DNA of 64,000 nt from Bugulina stolonifera (GCA_935421135.1 OW285196.1:12893001-12957000), one strand, 5' to 3'; positions 25,191 to 38,168 are shown, counted from the stretch's first letter. A program made the numbers and translations. The notes: generated from the sequence alone by a model not told the origin.

Positions 25191-25204
25191 TACTTGCTGC
25201 CCCA

Positions 25205-25400
25205 CTCACCATTCACAGCTAAGTGCAATATTGCACTATTTGATGTAGCCTTAGATATTTTGTCTGTGGTTGGTGCAATTGGGTTGTGGGGGATGCCATA
25301 TACCTGTATAATGAAGAAAACTTCTCTATTTGGAATTTCACTGAGAAACTCTGGCTATGGCCAAAAAGCACAAAGTTACTCCTGCCTCACCAGTCACCAC
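25205..25400. repeat. Interspersed repeat D, copy 1 (GTAGCCTTAGAT...)
   Basis: Shares TGCAATATTGCA, TGTAGCCTTAGAT, TGGCTATGGCCAAAA and CTGCCTCA in the same order with 25595-25735 and, in part, with 33908-34072. It is probably an old small transposon family. Confidence 0.55.
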
Positions 25401-25594
25401 TCTATCCCAGTCGTCCCTAGACAAGACTATTGTCCCCCAAAGGCTGGAAGGAGAGAGAGAAGTCAGCAGTGGTCAACTATCCTTCCCTAATAAATAACAC
25501 CCCATGCCTGTCAACTGGGCTCTGCACCTCGATTAGCCATGCTATTGCACATGTAGAACCTTCATCTGATCTTACTGTAATGATCTGACTAGTT

Positions 25595-25735
25595 AGGTGC
25601 AATAGAATATTGCATAATTTTATGTAGCCTTAGATTTTTGTTGGTGGTTGGGGTGAGAACTTGTCCATATGAATTTTCACACAAGAACCCTGGCTATGGC
25701 CAAAAGGATAAAGTTGAGCCTGCCTCAAATCTACT
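25595..25735. repeat. Interspersed repeat D, copy 2
   Basis: Same ordered motifs as the copy at 25205-25400, shorter. It begins with AGGTGCAATAGAATATTGCA. Confidence 0.55.
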
Positions 25736-25837
25736 CTGCTCTATTTATCAATTAGGCAAAGGCTATATGTAGTGTATCAAACTTTAGCCATGCTTAGTGA
25801 GGTTGATCTAAAGTTACCTTTCTCTTTTGCATAGGTT

Positions 25838-28800
25838 ATGACATCATCGACCTTGACATCAATGAGTAGTGTAGAAGAGGGTCATCTGAAAACGTATGAT
25901 GATATATCAACCTCTCTCACATACACAAAGAGGATGTCAACGAATTGCAGTTTGAAGCTGGATACTGAGGATCCAGTAGATGACAGCCTTGAGCAAGATG
26001 GTTACAGCTTTAGCTTTGATGACCCCAGTCCCATGTATGTATTAGTATCATTAGAGGTGGGTCTTTCAGGGTCAGACATAAAGCATGACAGACATTATTT
26101 AGAATTTAAAACTCTCATGTTTCAATACATCTTTTGCATAAAATTATATTTAAACCTATATGTACATATAGTTTCTAACAGAAACTATATTGCAGAAACT
26201 CTCTACCATATCAACAATTAAATCATGACCATAATAAGCATTTTGTTCTGCAGCGTGAAGTTGGAGTTTCAGTCCATACAGTAAATTTCTGAAGTCTACA
26301 GAATGGAGATGACCTTTACAGATATTGTTTTACTTCGTCTTATTCATGAAAAGTGTATCTGCTGAGCAGGTTTAATTAGTGGTCAAAATCTAGTGCAATA
26401 TGTACTTTTGTTCTTCAGCTCTCAAGTAGATGAAACCAGTTCATCATCCATGAAGGAGTCATACAATGTGGATTCTGATTGGACTGACAGTGATTCACAT
26501 TCTCCAGGCTTGCCGGTAAACAGCAAGACACCATCATACAATAGTGATTTCACTGCCGAGCACTCTCACAGCTTATCTTCTGAGTATGTGGCATATTCTG
26601 GAAAATACAGTCATGACTCATTCTGTAGTGACTCACAAATGTTGTCATCTGATACATCGAGAGCATATAAAAGTATTAGTGAGAGTGACAGTAGGAGTAC
26701 TAGTCAAAGTAAAAGTAAAAGTTCCATTGAAACCAATAGCAGTGGTGATAGTCGTAGTAGCAGCGCAAGTCCGAGTGAATCTGTAACTCAAACTACATAT
26801 AGGGAGTATTCCAGTGAATTTAGTGACAGTACGAGATCAGATACAGGCAATGATAGCAGAAGGGAAGAGGTGTACAGTGGAAGGCAACTCCAAGAACAGC
26901 TTGCATTTATTAATTCTGCCAATAAGGTGCTACAACAGAAAACCCTCGGTGATCAGAAACCAAAGTCTCTGTTTTCAGGTAAGCACAAACACATTTCAGC
27001 ATCTCCATTGTCTGAATTGGCACCAATACTAACTATTCCAATGAACTATTAATAGCACGTACTAATATTTAGCATACTGGGAGTATAGGTAGAACCAGAC
27101 TGAACTGTCATCTCCCAAGGCTATCCACTTCCTGTTAGGAGTTTTCTTGCTTTGTAATGTTTCAAAGCCTACATGTATACTATTAGTCAGTAAGGGCTTC
27201 CCGACGTGCCTCTGTAATGTTATATGTTTAGAATTGTTTGATTTAAATTGGTGTCTCCAAAATAGCTAATGCTAGTAGTAGTAGTACTACAACTAGTATA
27301 CTATGTCTTCTGCAGAAACTTGGACCACAAAGATAAAAAGGGGTTCAGATGCTCTGTCTGAATCAGCCAGAAACTTTATAGCTTCACGGTTAACCTTGTT
27401 GAAGGATGATAATACTGAAGATATGGCAAAAACCAATGGGATCACCACTAAAGTATATCATTCAGTATCTAGACATCATTGTTTTGGCTCCGTTATAGAG
27501 AGACTTCGAGCAGAGAATGTGATCGCCGGCATGAAACAGGTTTGTTTATTTTTCATCACTGTAGGCCACCTGCGGTGAATCTTCACTGAAATGGATTTGA
27601 AACGATATACATCTATACTGTATTGCATATTAAATACCAGTATAATATGCTAAGGGAAATAATATTTTTCTCCATTTTGTTTTTAAAGGTGTGCGTACAA
27701 ACACGTATTTGATAGTCAATGGTTTATGTTATACATGTATATACATTATATAAACCATTGACTCATAGTATTTTATATTGCAGAAAGTCAGCATTCTAGA
27801 ACGGGAGATTGAGGATCATCAAAAGTTTACAAGGTGCGAGGCATGATTGAATTGTAATATTTAAAAGGTATAATGCATGATTGTATTGTCATAGTTCTTG
27901 CAACGCTATACAGTAGGCGCATAGCTCCTGAGGGTTGATTAAATTTCTTTGCTTCTAAAGGGTAGATGATTGATGGTCTATACATGCAAATTTTATTAGT
28001 ATGTCATGACATGACCTTCTTTTATTATTGTCATTATATATATGCAAGTGCAATGTCCAGTATTATAGGGTAAGAAATGCTGCAACACCTGCCAGAGCCT
28101 TTTATGCGGCATTTTGATTTTAGTTCTTCACAACAGTGCAAAATTTGCACGAGGAGCTGTTATGACTGGAGTTATCGTTCCTTTAGTTTGTGGGCGGGAC
28201 AAACGCGAAGTCTGGAATAGCGGCTAAATACGTAATAGCAAGCAATGCTCACATGACCGGCCTCGTGGCCTAATGGATAAGGCGTCTGACTTCGAATCAG
28301 AAGATTGTGGGTTCGAGTCCCATCGGGGTCATTTGTTTTTTTCGCACTTCATAAGTTGAGTCTTGCTGATATTTTTGTAGCAATGGGTTCCCACATCAGC
28401 AAATATCAAACTTCGTTCTACCAAGGAAACATAAGCTGGAGCATACAACATTTGCATCCACTCTAGATGATCATCAAGCAAAAATGGTAGACTTACAATT
28501 TGAGTTATAGTTATCTAATGGAGTGATACCGATTTTGCTGTCCATGCTATCCATGTTTAATTATATTGCATCCATGTTGTCTATAATATATGTATGTAGC
28601 AAGTATTTCCTGTTACTACGTATTTTTACAGCTATTTAGTATCTGCTCACTAGTTTCTTATTCTGCTCTATACTATACAAGACATGTACTTGTCATATAT
28701 ATAATTATAATGATATCCTTTATTACAGAACAGTGTATCTATGATTGGTTGTATAGCCCGTGACTTGCCCAAACCTACTCAGAGACCAGATATTTTATGG

Positions 28801-28866
28801 GAGCAGTTAATGAATACAGCAGAGCGGCGCATTACCTCACCCACCCCTCCTGGGGATCTTCTGTAA
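25838..28866 (+). CDS. Ser-rich coiled-coil protein, unknown function
   Basis: Exons 25835-26034, 26419-26978, 27316-27539, 27784-27833 and 28734-28866 join in phase. The exon holding the ATG at 25838 is preceded by an acceptor (CATAG), so 25838 may be the start behind a 5' UTR exon, or coding sequence may begin further upstream. From this ATG the product is 387 residues. The first half is very Ser/Asp/Glu/Thr-rich and likely disordered (for example SESDSRSTSQSKSKSS). The second half is ordered: a basic segment, then a predicted coiled coil (SVIERLRAENVIAGMKQ joined to KVSILEREIEDHQKF) and a conserved-looking tail (PKPTQRPDILWEQLMNTAER). The last exon keeps frame only if the second of two nearby acceptors (CAGAACAG|T) is used. 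I do not recognise the family. A tRNA gene lies in the last intron. Confidence 0.7.
28259..28331 (+). tRNA. tRNA-Arg (anticodon TCG)
   Basis: A full 73-nt cloverleaf. The 7-bp acceptor stem pairs GGCCTCG with CGGGGTC (two G-U pairs). Box A is TGGCCTAATGG, the anticodon stem is TCTGA/TCAGA around loop CTTCGAA (anticodon TCG, reading CGA), box B is GGTTCGAGTCC, and A is the discriminator. A T-run at 28334-28341 gives an RNA polymerase III stop. No intron. It lies in the same orientation inside the last intron of the Ser-rich gene. Confidence 0.95.
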
Positions 28867-29350
28867 CAGACACACTAACAGCTAAAGCATTCAGTCCTAA
28901 ACCCAATAAGTCTAGACATTATTTTTAGCATTTTTTATTAATAGAATAATTTTTATTTATGCATGTAATATAACATTATTATATATTATATTATAGTATT
29001 TGAAAATTAGTTGTAAAAAATCAGTTGTCATTAAAACATTAAAAATCAATACTGTTAGTAATTTAAAATATATATCATTACCTTGGGAATAAAATAATAT
29101 TCTGCTTTCAAAAGAAAGAGTGATAATACATTTTTAATTTAGTTACAGAGGAACAAATAATACCGAGGTGACAGTTTGAGTTGTAAAATCTCACTAGACG
29201 CTAAGATAGACAATATCATGAATCTGAATGCCAGTAGGTTACATAGAATAGGTAAATGGTATGAACTTCAAATCTCGAGAAACACTGTGGGGTAAGAATC
29301 AGCAGGGTGACTTTCCAAGACCAGTCTAATGATAAATTGTAACATATAGC
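28867..29350. other. Convergent intergenic spacer
   Basis: Between the 3' ends of the Ser-rich gene (+) and ACSF2-like copy 1 (-). It is AT-rich; the right side shares the 3' flank of the duplicated ACSF2 unit (CCAATGATAAT-like sequence). Confidence 0.4.
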
Positions 29351-30379
29351 CTAAGGTGACTCATGCTGTAGCCCAAGCTCCTCCAATAAGTTCTCTCTCA
29401 TGATAAACTTCTGTACCTTACCAGTAACTGTGAGTGGGAAAGAATCAACACAGACCACATATCTTGGTATCTTGAAGTGTGAAATCTGTAATAACATGAT
29501 AAAATAATTCATGCATTGTACAGTTGGCAGAGGTAAGAGAATCGAATTGATTTGTTGTAGCCATAACTCCAATTTAGAGAGATGTGGGTAAATATTTATC
29601 ATGGTACCAAGGCTACTAGCCAATTTTAGTTTTTCTTGCGCTGCCACCAAAAGTGTACTAAACACCACAACACTAATTCTTTATATACTTTAGTACACTT
29701 ACCTCTTCCTTACAGAAGTCCTTGACCTCTTGCTCTGTCAAGGTCATACCATCTTTCACTCGAATACAAGCACATATCTCCTCACCCATTCGTTTATCAG
29801 GAACACCTGACCATGTGGATAACAAATATAATTAGACAGCTGTATCTATTTGCATGTATATTGAAGACACAGTGTTATCATCACCTACATGAAATTGTGT
29901 TCTGTTGCCTCAACCAATAAGAACTCACCTACTACCTGCACATCTTCAATAGCAGGGTGTGTGAATAGGAACTGCTCAATCTCTACAGGGTATATATTCT
30001 CTCCACCTCGAATTATCATATCTTTGATTCTCCCATTTATCATAACATAACCATCTTCATCCATTACAGCTAGATCTCTGTATGTGTACACATGTACATA
30101 AACAGTGGAACAAGGCAAGAAAAACCTGTAAACATTCAAGTTTAGATGTACATGTAAGTATCATTGTAACTTACCCAGTGTGATACCACTGAGTAGGTGA
30201 AATAGCAGAATCAGTTTTAGCTTTATCCTCCCAATAACCCAGCATAGTAGAGTATCCTCGAGTACAGAGTTCTCCACTTTCTCCACGGGGCACTATCTGC
30301 CCGTTCTCATCAACTATCTTAGCCTGAGGAGTAACAAAATTATTGGATCAAGAATTTAGAATAAGAATTACAAATTTTG

Positions 30380-30410
<31 letters not shown>

Positions 30411-30766
30411 GTACTATTATAACTATACTTGCATAACTTGGATATTATGGAGATGCTATCATTGAGAAAAAATATACTTTTAACACCGTAATAGGCTAAT
30501 AAGTACCTAGATCAACTTGGAATGGAACTACATGTATGTCAATAATATTCCAACGATGTATTAGAAGGAAATGATTATTACACTTACATGTAGCTAGTGT
30601 GCACTTTGGTGTGGTCTAGAAGTAGTACCCTAACACCTACCTGGGTGTGGTCTAGAAGTAATACCCTTATACCTACCTCGGTGTGGTCTAGAATACATCC
30701 AACTGAGCCACATCTCTTCTCTATGCTGTCATCAGGAAGAGTAAAGAAAGTGACAGGACTTGTCTC

Positions 30767-31425
30767 AGTACAACCGTACCCAATCTACGTGTATAATAGT
30801 GAATCTTAGTACAACCGTACCCAATCTACGTGTATAATAGTGAGTCTCAGCACAACCGTACCCAATCTACGTGTATAATAGTGAGTCTTAGTACAACCGT
30901 ACCCAATCTACGTGTATAATAGTGAGTCTTAGTACAACCGTACCCAATCTACGTGTATAATAGTGAGTCTCAGTGCAACCGTACCCAATCTACGTGTATA
31001 ATAGTGAGTCTCAGTACAACCGTACCCTATCTACGTGTATAATAGTGAATCCTAGTACAACCGTACCCAATCTACGTGTATAATAGTGAGTCTTAGTACA
31101 ACCGTACCCAATCTACGTGTATAATAGTGAGTCTCAGTGCAACTGTACCCAATCTACGTGTATAATAGTGAGTCTCAGTACAACCGTACCCAATCTACGT
31201 GTATAATAGTGAGTCTCAGTGCAACCGTACCCAATCTACGTGTATAATAGTGAGTCTCAGTGCAACCGTACCCAATCTACGTGTATAATAGTGAGTCTAA
31301 GTACAACCGTACCCAATCTACGTGTATAATAGTGAGTCTCAGTGCAACCGTACCCAATCTACGTGTATAATAGTGAGTCTTAGTACAACCGTACCCAATC
31401 TACGTGTATAATAATGAGTCTCAGT
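30767..31425. repeat. 41-bp minisatellite copying the exon 11 acceptor of ACSF2 copy 1, 16 units
   Basis: Units of 41 bp (AGTACAACCGTACCCAATCT then ACGTGTATAATAGTGAGTCTC) run from inside exon 11 outward into the intron. On the minus strand each holds the acceptor TACACGTAG followed by the exon's first bases ATTGGGTACGGTTG. The exon-proximal unit is the working junction at 30784/30785. The array is absent from copies 2 and 3. Confidence 0.95.
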
Positions 31426-33907
31426 GATCTGTTTGATGGTAGGCAGAAAATTTCACACCGAGATTGAACTGGCAACAAGATTCAGTACCAGTAGCAGATA
31501 ACGTACGTATGATTACTAAGACTATAGAGAGAGCTGTTAGTCTGTTATAATGTGTGTCTATTTACTAGAGAAGGGGTGTTAAATGAAACTCACGCAGGCT
31601 TTGGGCATGTCCATCTTTCCAGTGACCTCCTTCATCAGTTCTATTGGGCAAGGAGAGCCAGCCATGATACCTGCATGTACAAGTAGTGACATCATGTGAC
31701 ATCTCACACATGAGACTTCTTGTTACCTACACACAGACTAGCTAATAATCAACCGGTTGAATTTGATTTCATAAATAATATTACTTTAGTCTCCATTTTA
31801 GTGCAATTATTCAAGCCAGAGATATCTACTACAACTATGCAACAGTTGGACATAGCGTCACATACATGTAGACTCATACCCAATACAAAATATAAACACT
31901 AATTGTAATAATAGCAGAGAACTAGTGGTACATACCATACTCGAGGGAGGAAATGTCGTACTGATCGAAGTTTGGATGCTTCAGAGTGTCTATGAACATT
32001 GTGGGTGTCCCATACAGAACATTACATCTACAAGTAAATACCAGACTCGCTGAGTAAAGCTATGTAGGTTCCAGGTGTATCTAGTCATGTAGATTCCAGT
32101 GGAGATGCAAGTAATCACCAAAATGGCAGCACTGGTTAGTTTAGCCATTTATAAAGAGTTCAACAGCCATAGTAGAACCGGAACCCTGGCTAACCTTTAT
32201 TATGTATTTATATCTACATTAGTTAGACCTTAGTACTGAGGCTAACATCTACAAAAGTGTGTTACATCTTCAATGTAAATCTATGTAACATGAGAGTGTC
32301 CTCTAGGACGTACCTCTCTGACTGCAAAGTTTGTAAGCTAGCCTCAGGTTCAAATGAAGGTGCGGGGTAGACACATGTAGCCCCATGTACTACACTCATC
32401 ATAGATCCACCAACCATACCAAAACAGTGATAAAGAGGAACTGGCAGACAGATCTTTGTTGGCTAAAACATAGCAATCATTGGGAATGATGAAAATTAAA
32501 CACAAGAGTTGACAACTCCCCGCACGCATGTGCACACCAGTTTAACATTATGAAAGATTACCAAGGTCATGTACTACAAAATGAACACATGCTTACAACA
32601 GTTATTGCTGAATGTACATTACAAGTTAGAAAGCACAGTGCATGTGTAGTATGGTAGGGAAAACATTACATGTTATGATATAGCATGGTAAGGAAAAACA
32701 AACCTGAACATGATACTCCATCCTGTATCCAATAAACCGAGAGTTGTTCACCAGATTATGATGAGTCAATGTAGCCCCTTTGGGACTCCCAGTTGTACCC
32801 TAAAAGTATTAATCCTACCGAATGTAATAAAATATCAGCATCAGTATGGTTGTGGTCTCAAGGTAAAACAACATTCAACGCTAGATATAAATAAGATGTA
32901 GTAAAAGTGCAGGACATTACAGACATCTCACAAGGACACCAGCTAGCATAAGACTAGGATAGAAGCACACAGTATGATTGGGATTAGAAAGATGGGAAAA
33001 AAAATAAACATAATAAACTAAGAAGTAGCAAAGTTGAGGCAATTCGATCAGAAAGAGATTTGAAGCCACACCAAATCATTTGATGCAACTCAAATCAAAT
33101 TAAAACTGACATCATTAATATAGCGGTGCATCACACAATTAGCGAGTGGGTTCTACACTCTAGACTTGCGTTAGGAACTCAGGTACCTAGCATTAGAGTG
33201 CTTTGTCAGTATGTCGTATCCTAAGAGAAGAAAATAAACTGTTCATGGAAAGAGAATGAATTGATTTCATAGACAGTCTCATAAAACAATGTTAGTTAAT
33301 TCTGTGCATGGGAATTTGTTTCATTAGCTCACTCTTCTTTCACTACTTACAGATGTAAACTGAATGTTGATTGGTTGATCAAAGTGAAGTGTCTTAGCTA
33401 TATTCTCCATCTGTAGCCTGTGGTCTTTAGTTCCCATCTCACAGACTTCATCAAAATTGAAAGTACCACTAAAATTCCAAAAGGCATAACTTAATACGTG
33501 TAGCATATACAACATGGTATACAAACAATCTGTTTTATTTTCCAAAAAACAGATTAATCACATACATGTATATAAATTATAACACATGCCCAAAATCATT
33601 ACTGCCGATATTTTAACAGCATAATTTCATTAGGATCAAAAAGTTATATTACTGTAAAACAAAACAAGCTTCATATTCTCCGACAATACGACAACACACA
33701 CGCACACAATTGAAATCACTGCAACTATCTAAGTTAGTTAATATACGAAGACAAGAAAACTATAAATATATAGCCTAAATACATCACAATAAATCCTGAA
33801 CTAAACTGTAATGTAATGTTAGTTAGTTGACGAGTGCTTAGTGTCAGTGGGATAATAGATAACCAATAGTGAACAAACCAGCTACACAACCAATAAAACA
33901 CTCAAGT

Positions 33908-34072
33908 TAGGTGCAACATTACATGACTTCATATAGCCTTAGATCTTTGTTTGTGGCTAAGACATTAAGAGTGGGGTGACACCGTATACATGTAAAATGG
34001 AGAAAACAAATTCTCCTTCTGGACTTTTACTACACAAGTCAGGCTATGCTAAAATCTAGTAAAATTGCACCT
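33908..34072. repeat. Interspersed repeat D, copy 3, with short inverted ends
   Basis: It starts TTAGGTGCAACATT and ends AATTGCACCT, giving a possible short inverted repeat (AGGTGCAA). It shares TATAGCCTTAGATCTTTGTTTGTGG with the copies near 25.2 and 25.6 kb. It lies in intron 5 of ACSF2 copy 1. Confidence 0.5.
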
Positions 34073-35763
34073 GCTTCATCAATTAGTTAGCAGGTGGAAC
34101 ATGTGCAGTGGCATACCTACCTTGTGTATTACTATCTACCAGTACCTAAAGCATCAGAGCATACAACAGTCATGTACACTGTGTACTTGGCGTACATGGC
34201 GCAAAAAAATGTGTGGCTATTGTAAACAACAGTGTGACTAAACCTTTGGTAAAACTTTTGAAAAATTAACGACCTATACAAAAGTCCCAGCTTTTAAATT
34301 AGTTTTGAATATCCTGGTATATGTGAAGCGCATTCATACTTCTGCAATACTTTCATTTATAAACAGATTTGAGAAAATTATATTTTTACTAGACTTGAAC
34401 GAAAAGATCCAAGTGCAGATTATAATGAAAGAGACATATAACAAAACTTACGGTTTTGTCACATCTCCAATCATGATAACTGATGTCAATTCTGGTGCTC
34501 TGTAAACATAATGATTTAAATACAAGCTTGGTAAAAATACTAATATACATGTACATGTGCATAGATTAGACAGATCAGCAGATTTGACAGCAGAAATGGC
34601 TTAACGTTAGAATAATATACATATAGTTTACCATGGCGTATTAAACAATACAGTGGTTAGACAGTGGACTCTCACTCACCTGTGATTCTTCAGATGACCA
34701 GGTGAACATCTGATCAGTTCAGGAAATAATTCAAACATCATCTCATAATAATCCTGAGTTTTAAATGACTCGGCCATTATTATAGCTTTCATTCCTACCT
34801 TCTGAATAGCATACTCCAGTTCATTGACTCTGTATGCTGGGTTCACGTTCACCTATCATATAGAATTATGTGGGTGTACTACTGGCTGTGGTATCAAAAA
34901 CAAATGTACACACGAAGCTCCATAACCTACATATAAAGTGGTAAAACTTATATGACCAGATATTCCAGGGGAACATTCTTCTTACCAAAATCAAGCCGAC
35001 TTGAGCAGTAGCCAGTTGTGTAAGAACCCATTCTACATGGTTGGGGCTCCAGATACCGACCCTATCTCCTGGCTTCAAACCAATGGCTAACAATCCTGCA
35101 GCCAAACTGTCCACCTACATGAGAACAGAACAATATACATCTACAGTCAAGGCCTCCATAGTCACATATTTAGTACAGTCTATAAGAAATCACATGAACT
35201 AATTGATTCTACTCAATATTCAAGAAATATTTCAAACCTTGGCTTTGAATTGCTGGTAGGTAAGACGGACATTATCCCTACAGAAGACAACCATATCTTG
35301 ATCTGGAGTTTTCTCCACTTGTTTGTTAAAGACCACCAATAGTTGCACCAACAAGATTTTTATCACTGTATGCGCTTTCATAGCTTAGCCGCGGAGCCGT
35401 TTGCTGCAGCTTACTAGTGGTTGTGATGTACCTTAAAAAGTATAGGCCGTCCCTTAGAAATTTTAACTAGTAACAAGTACACAGTCTAACCCATCCAGTT
35501 AGGCATAGAAAAAAGAGTTAGGGGTGTAAATGTAGCATATGACAGAAACCTAGCACATGGGAACCTGGGCATGAATCATAAGTACACAAACAAATAATAT
35601 ATACGTGTACAACAGTAATAGGATTTATGGCATTAGTAAATATACTTCCTTATACTCATATACTACAGTTGTTAGCTGTGATGACTTACCTGTGAAGAAC
35701 AGATGCTGACCTGACATACTTCAATGCTGAGGAAATATACGGCAGACGGGATAGGCTAGTCAT

Positions 35764-38168
35764 TCCTACAAACCGAGAAGCTTTTTGAAAGATGATGTTC
35801 TAGAACTGAGAGCAAAAATATTCCCTATCCTGTCATGGCCTATTTACCAAGAACGCAAAAAGCAATAACTATAAACTGATGTAATGGGTTGCAGTTAAAA
35901 TTTTACTCCAATGGCCATTCCCAAAGTCATCCAACAAGTTAAGACCTTAAATCAATTGAGCCCACATAAAATGTTCAAATACAACCAATGGCTGCGACTT
36001 CCACTAATCCTATAAACGAGCTCTAAAGACAAAGATGCACCATTGGTCGTCGGTGATACATCTATATTATGAGTAGTAGTGTAGAATACATATTCAAGTT
36101 CATTGATATGATTCAAAATCGGCAAGCATATCCACCCATAGCTACATGTAAGTTCAACAGATGCAGCAGTTATCAAAAGGACATTATCGTAACGAAGCAA
36201 TGCGAGTGAAGTGGCAACAAAACAATTTATCGTATTTTACTTCGGGGCTTTGCAACATAGTTAATCTTAACATTAACTAGTATGATTGCGTCAAGGCAAT
36301 CTGTAATTATGATAAGGAATAGATAATAGTACTGCAGCAAATGAATTCCAATAATTTGATATGTTATACCAATAGCAATAGCAAATCACCTCAAATCATT
36401 TGCATCAACTAAAGATCAAATAACGTCAAATCATTGGGTCGTAAATTTCTGTGCAAATCAGTGTCAAGCAGTCCCAATAAAACTTAAACAAGTGATTTGA
36501 ATTACCCTTAACTCACTACTAATGGCTGACCTGACCTGTTCAGACTAGTTGAGGGTAGGTCTCGCAGTCAGTGATATAACAAATAATTATAATGATAATA
36601 ACAATCTTGAAAGTATAAGCATAACGATAATTGGTAACATAATTGAAGAAAGCATTAAATTTGAGTAATCTAGCTTAAGTTTCTAATGAGAAAACTTAGA
36701 AACAGATTTGACTAAAACAAATTAATTATCACCGGATATTGTGAACTCGCTGTCCCAGTATGAAAATGACCTATCTGGTAGGAACAAAAATTTTGATTTT
36801 GTGGTTGATCTGGTGTTCTACATGTCCCCTGACCATGTTCTGCAAATTTGGTGATGATTGCATAATTACTTCCTGTTTAAACTGGATAGTTCGAAACAGG
36901 ACAGTTCGAAACTGTGTAAATTACATTTAGAAGAAAACAACTTGCAGATAATTAATTATAATTAATTTTAATTAATTTAATTAATCAAATAAAAAAAATA
37001 ATATTAAAAGTAAAAATTAGTTGAAATCTGGTGGGTGGGGTTTGGGGTTAGGCATTTCGAACTGTCCGGTGTTGAACTGTCCACTTTTGAAACGTCCTGT
37101 TTCGAACTGTCTTTTTCGAACAGTCGCACATTCTTGTCAATTATACTGGCAGTCGAGTCAAGCGAATAAAGGCAGACATCGGCGTTCTTTCAATTGAGAG
37201 CTCTCTACGACTCGTGAATGAGATGAGATAGCGTAGAAAATGCTCAACACGAACTTTTGAATCAAGAAGAACCCAGGTTGGACAGATGAGGAATAATCAT
37301 GATTAACTTTCACCTGGTGAATTTGGATCACAGTGGATGTTCTTGTTAATTGTAGCTGGTTAATCGATTTTGGAAAAACTTATTCAGGTAATGAACAATC
37401 TGTAACACTATGTCGAAGCGTCTGAATTGGAGGATGCAGCTCAAGTATGAGTTTGGGCAGTTTAGGAATTTTCCAGGACGGTAGTCATACCAGATCCATT
37501 GTGACAGCGAAGTCCATATTGCCATGTTGTTCTAGAACGCTATATTTGATGTCTTGTACTGTATATTATGTTGTGTATAATAATACCGCACTAGTACAGA
37601 TATCCTTACAGCACGATGCATACTACCTATGACTTACCCCAAGTCATAGGTTTTCAGCGATCAAGTATTATAACGGTATTATAAACAGTAGAGCAGGGAT
37701 CCACCGTTCCACCACAAGCACTCTTGGAATCATTAGTGACAGCCAAGATATAGGTATTAGTATAATATTAGTATTATTAGTACTAGTAATTTAATCACTT
37801 TCATTTAAAATACATTATTGATTTATTATACTACTTTAGATGTACATGTAGTTGTAATATACAAAAATACAAATAATTAAAAAAATATTGTTATTATTAT
37901 AGTATTACATTATTAGTATTCCTAACAGAAATCATTACAGGTTTAGATCTCTTTTGGAGCAATAAACATAATAAAAAGTGACATTTGCAAGAAAATAGAA
38001 GCAATTTGATTAGTTGCAGTTATAAATTCTCATTGGATGCAGAAACTAAGCAAAGAGTTATTAAGTAAAACACCTGACACTAAACATCAGTAAAGTGGCT
38101 AAACACCAAAACTACAATTTAGACAAACTGAAAGCAAATGCCATCAGGATCTGTTCTAAAGAGATAGC
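35764..38168. other. 5' flank of ACSF2 copy 1 and junction with copy 2
   Basis: 35764-36560 and 37140-37700 resemble 45796-46520 and 46920-47650, so flanking DNA was duplicated together with the gene. An inverted-array element (36884-37111) interrupts only this spacer. No intact gene was seen. Confidence 0.5.
36884..37111. mobile_element. Inverted-array element built of GGACAGTTCGAAAC motifs
   Basis: The left side has two direct copies of GGAYAGTTCGAAAC. The right side has about four copies in the opposite orientation (TTTCGAACTGTCC variants). Between them is an AT-rich palindromic core (AATTAATTATAATTAATT). There is no coding capacity. It is absent from the equivalent spacer of copy 2. Confidence 0.6.

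Larger units (their letters stand above)
29351..35763 (-). pseudogene. ACSF2-like acyl-CoA synthetase, copy 1 (frameshifted in exon 2)
   Basis: Fifteen exons in transcript order: 35690-35763, 35238-35431, 34986-35114, 34680-34852, 34452-34499, 33351-33468, 32704-32799, 32314-32462, 31936-32027, 31594-31670, 30677-30784, 30175-30323, 29929-30077, 29703-29806, 29351-29485. Splice sites and phases match the other two copies. Exon 2 is 194 bp instead of 196: two bases are missing near 35335, where copies 2 and 3 encode ETIGAIFNKQ and [10 protein letters not shown]. The shift gives an immediate TAA. The rest keeps the AMP-forming motifs ([56 protein letters not shown]). ACSF2 activates medium-chain fatty acids in mitochondria. 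Either it is a young pseudogene, it starts downstream, or the gap is a sequence error. The exon 11 acceptor is expanded into a 16-copy array. Confidence 0.85.

Noticed and set aside
30767..31425. CRISPR-like array
   Set aside because: The units are directly adjacent with no unique spacers, and the sequence is from an animal nuclear genome.
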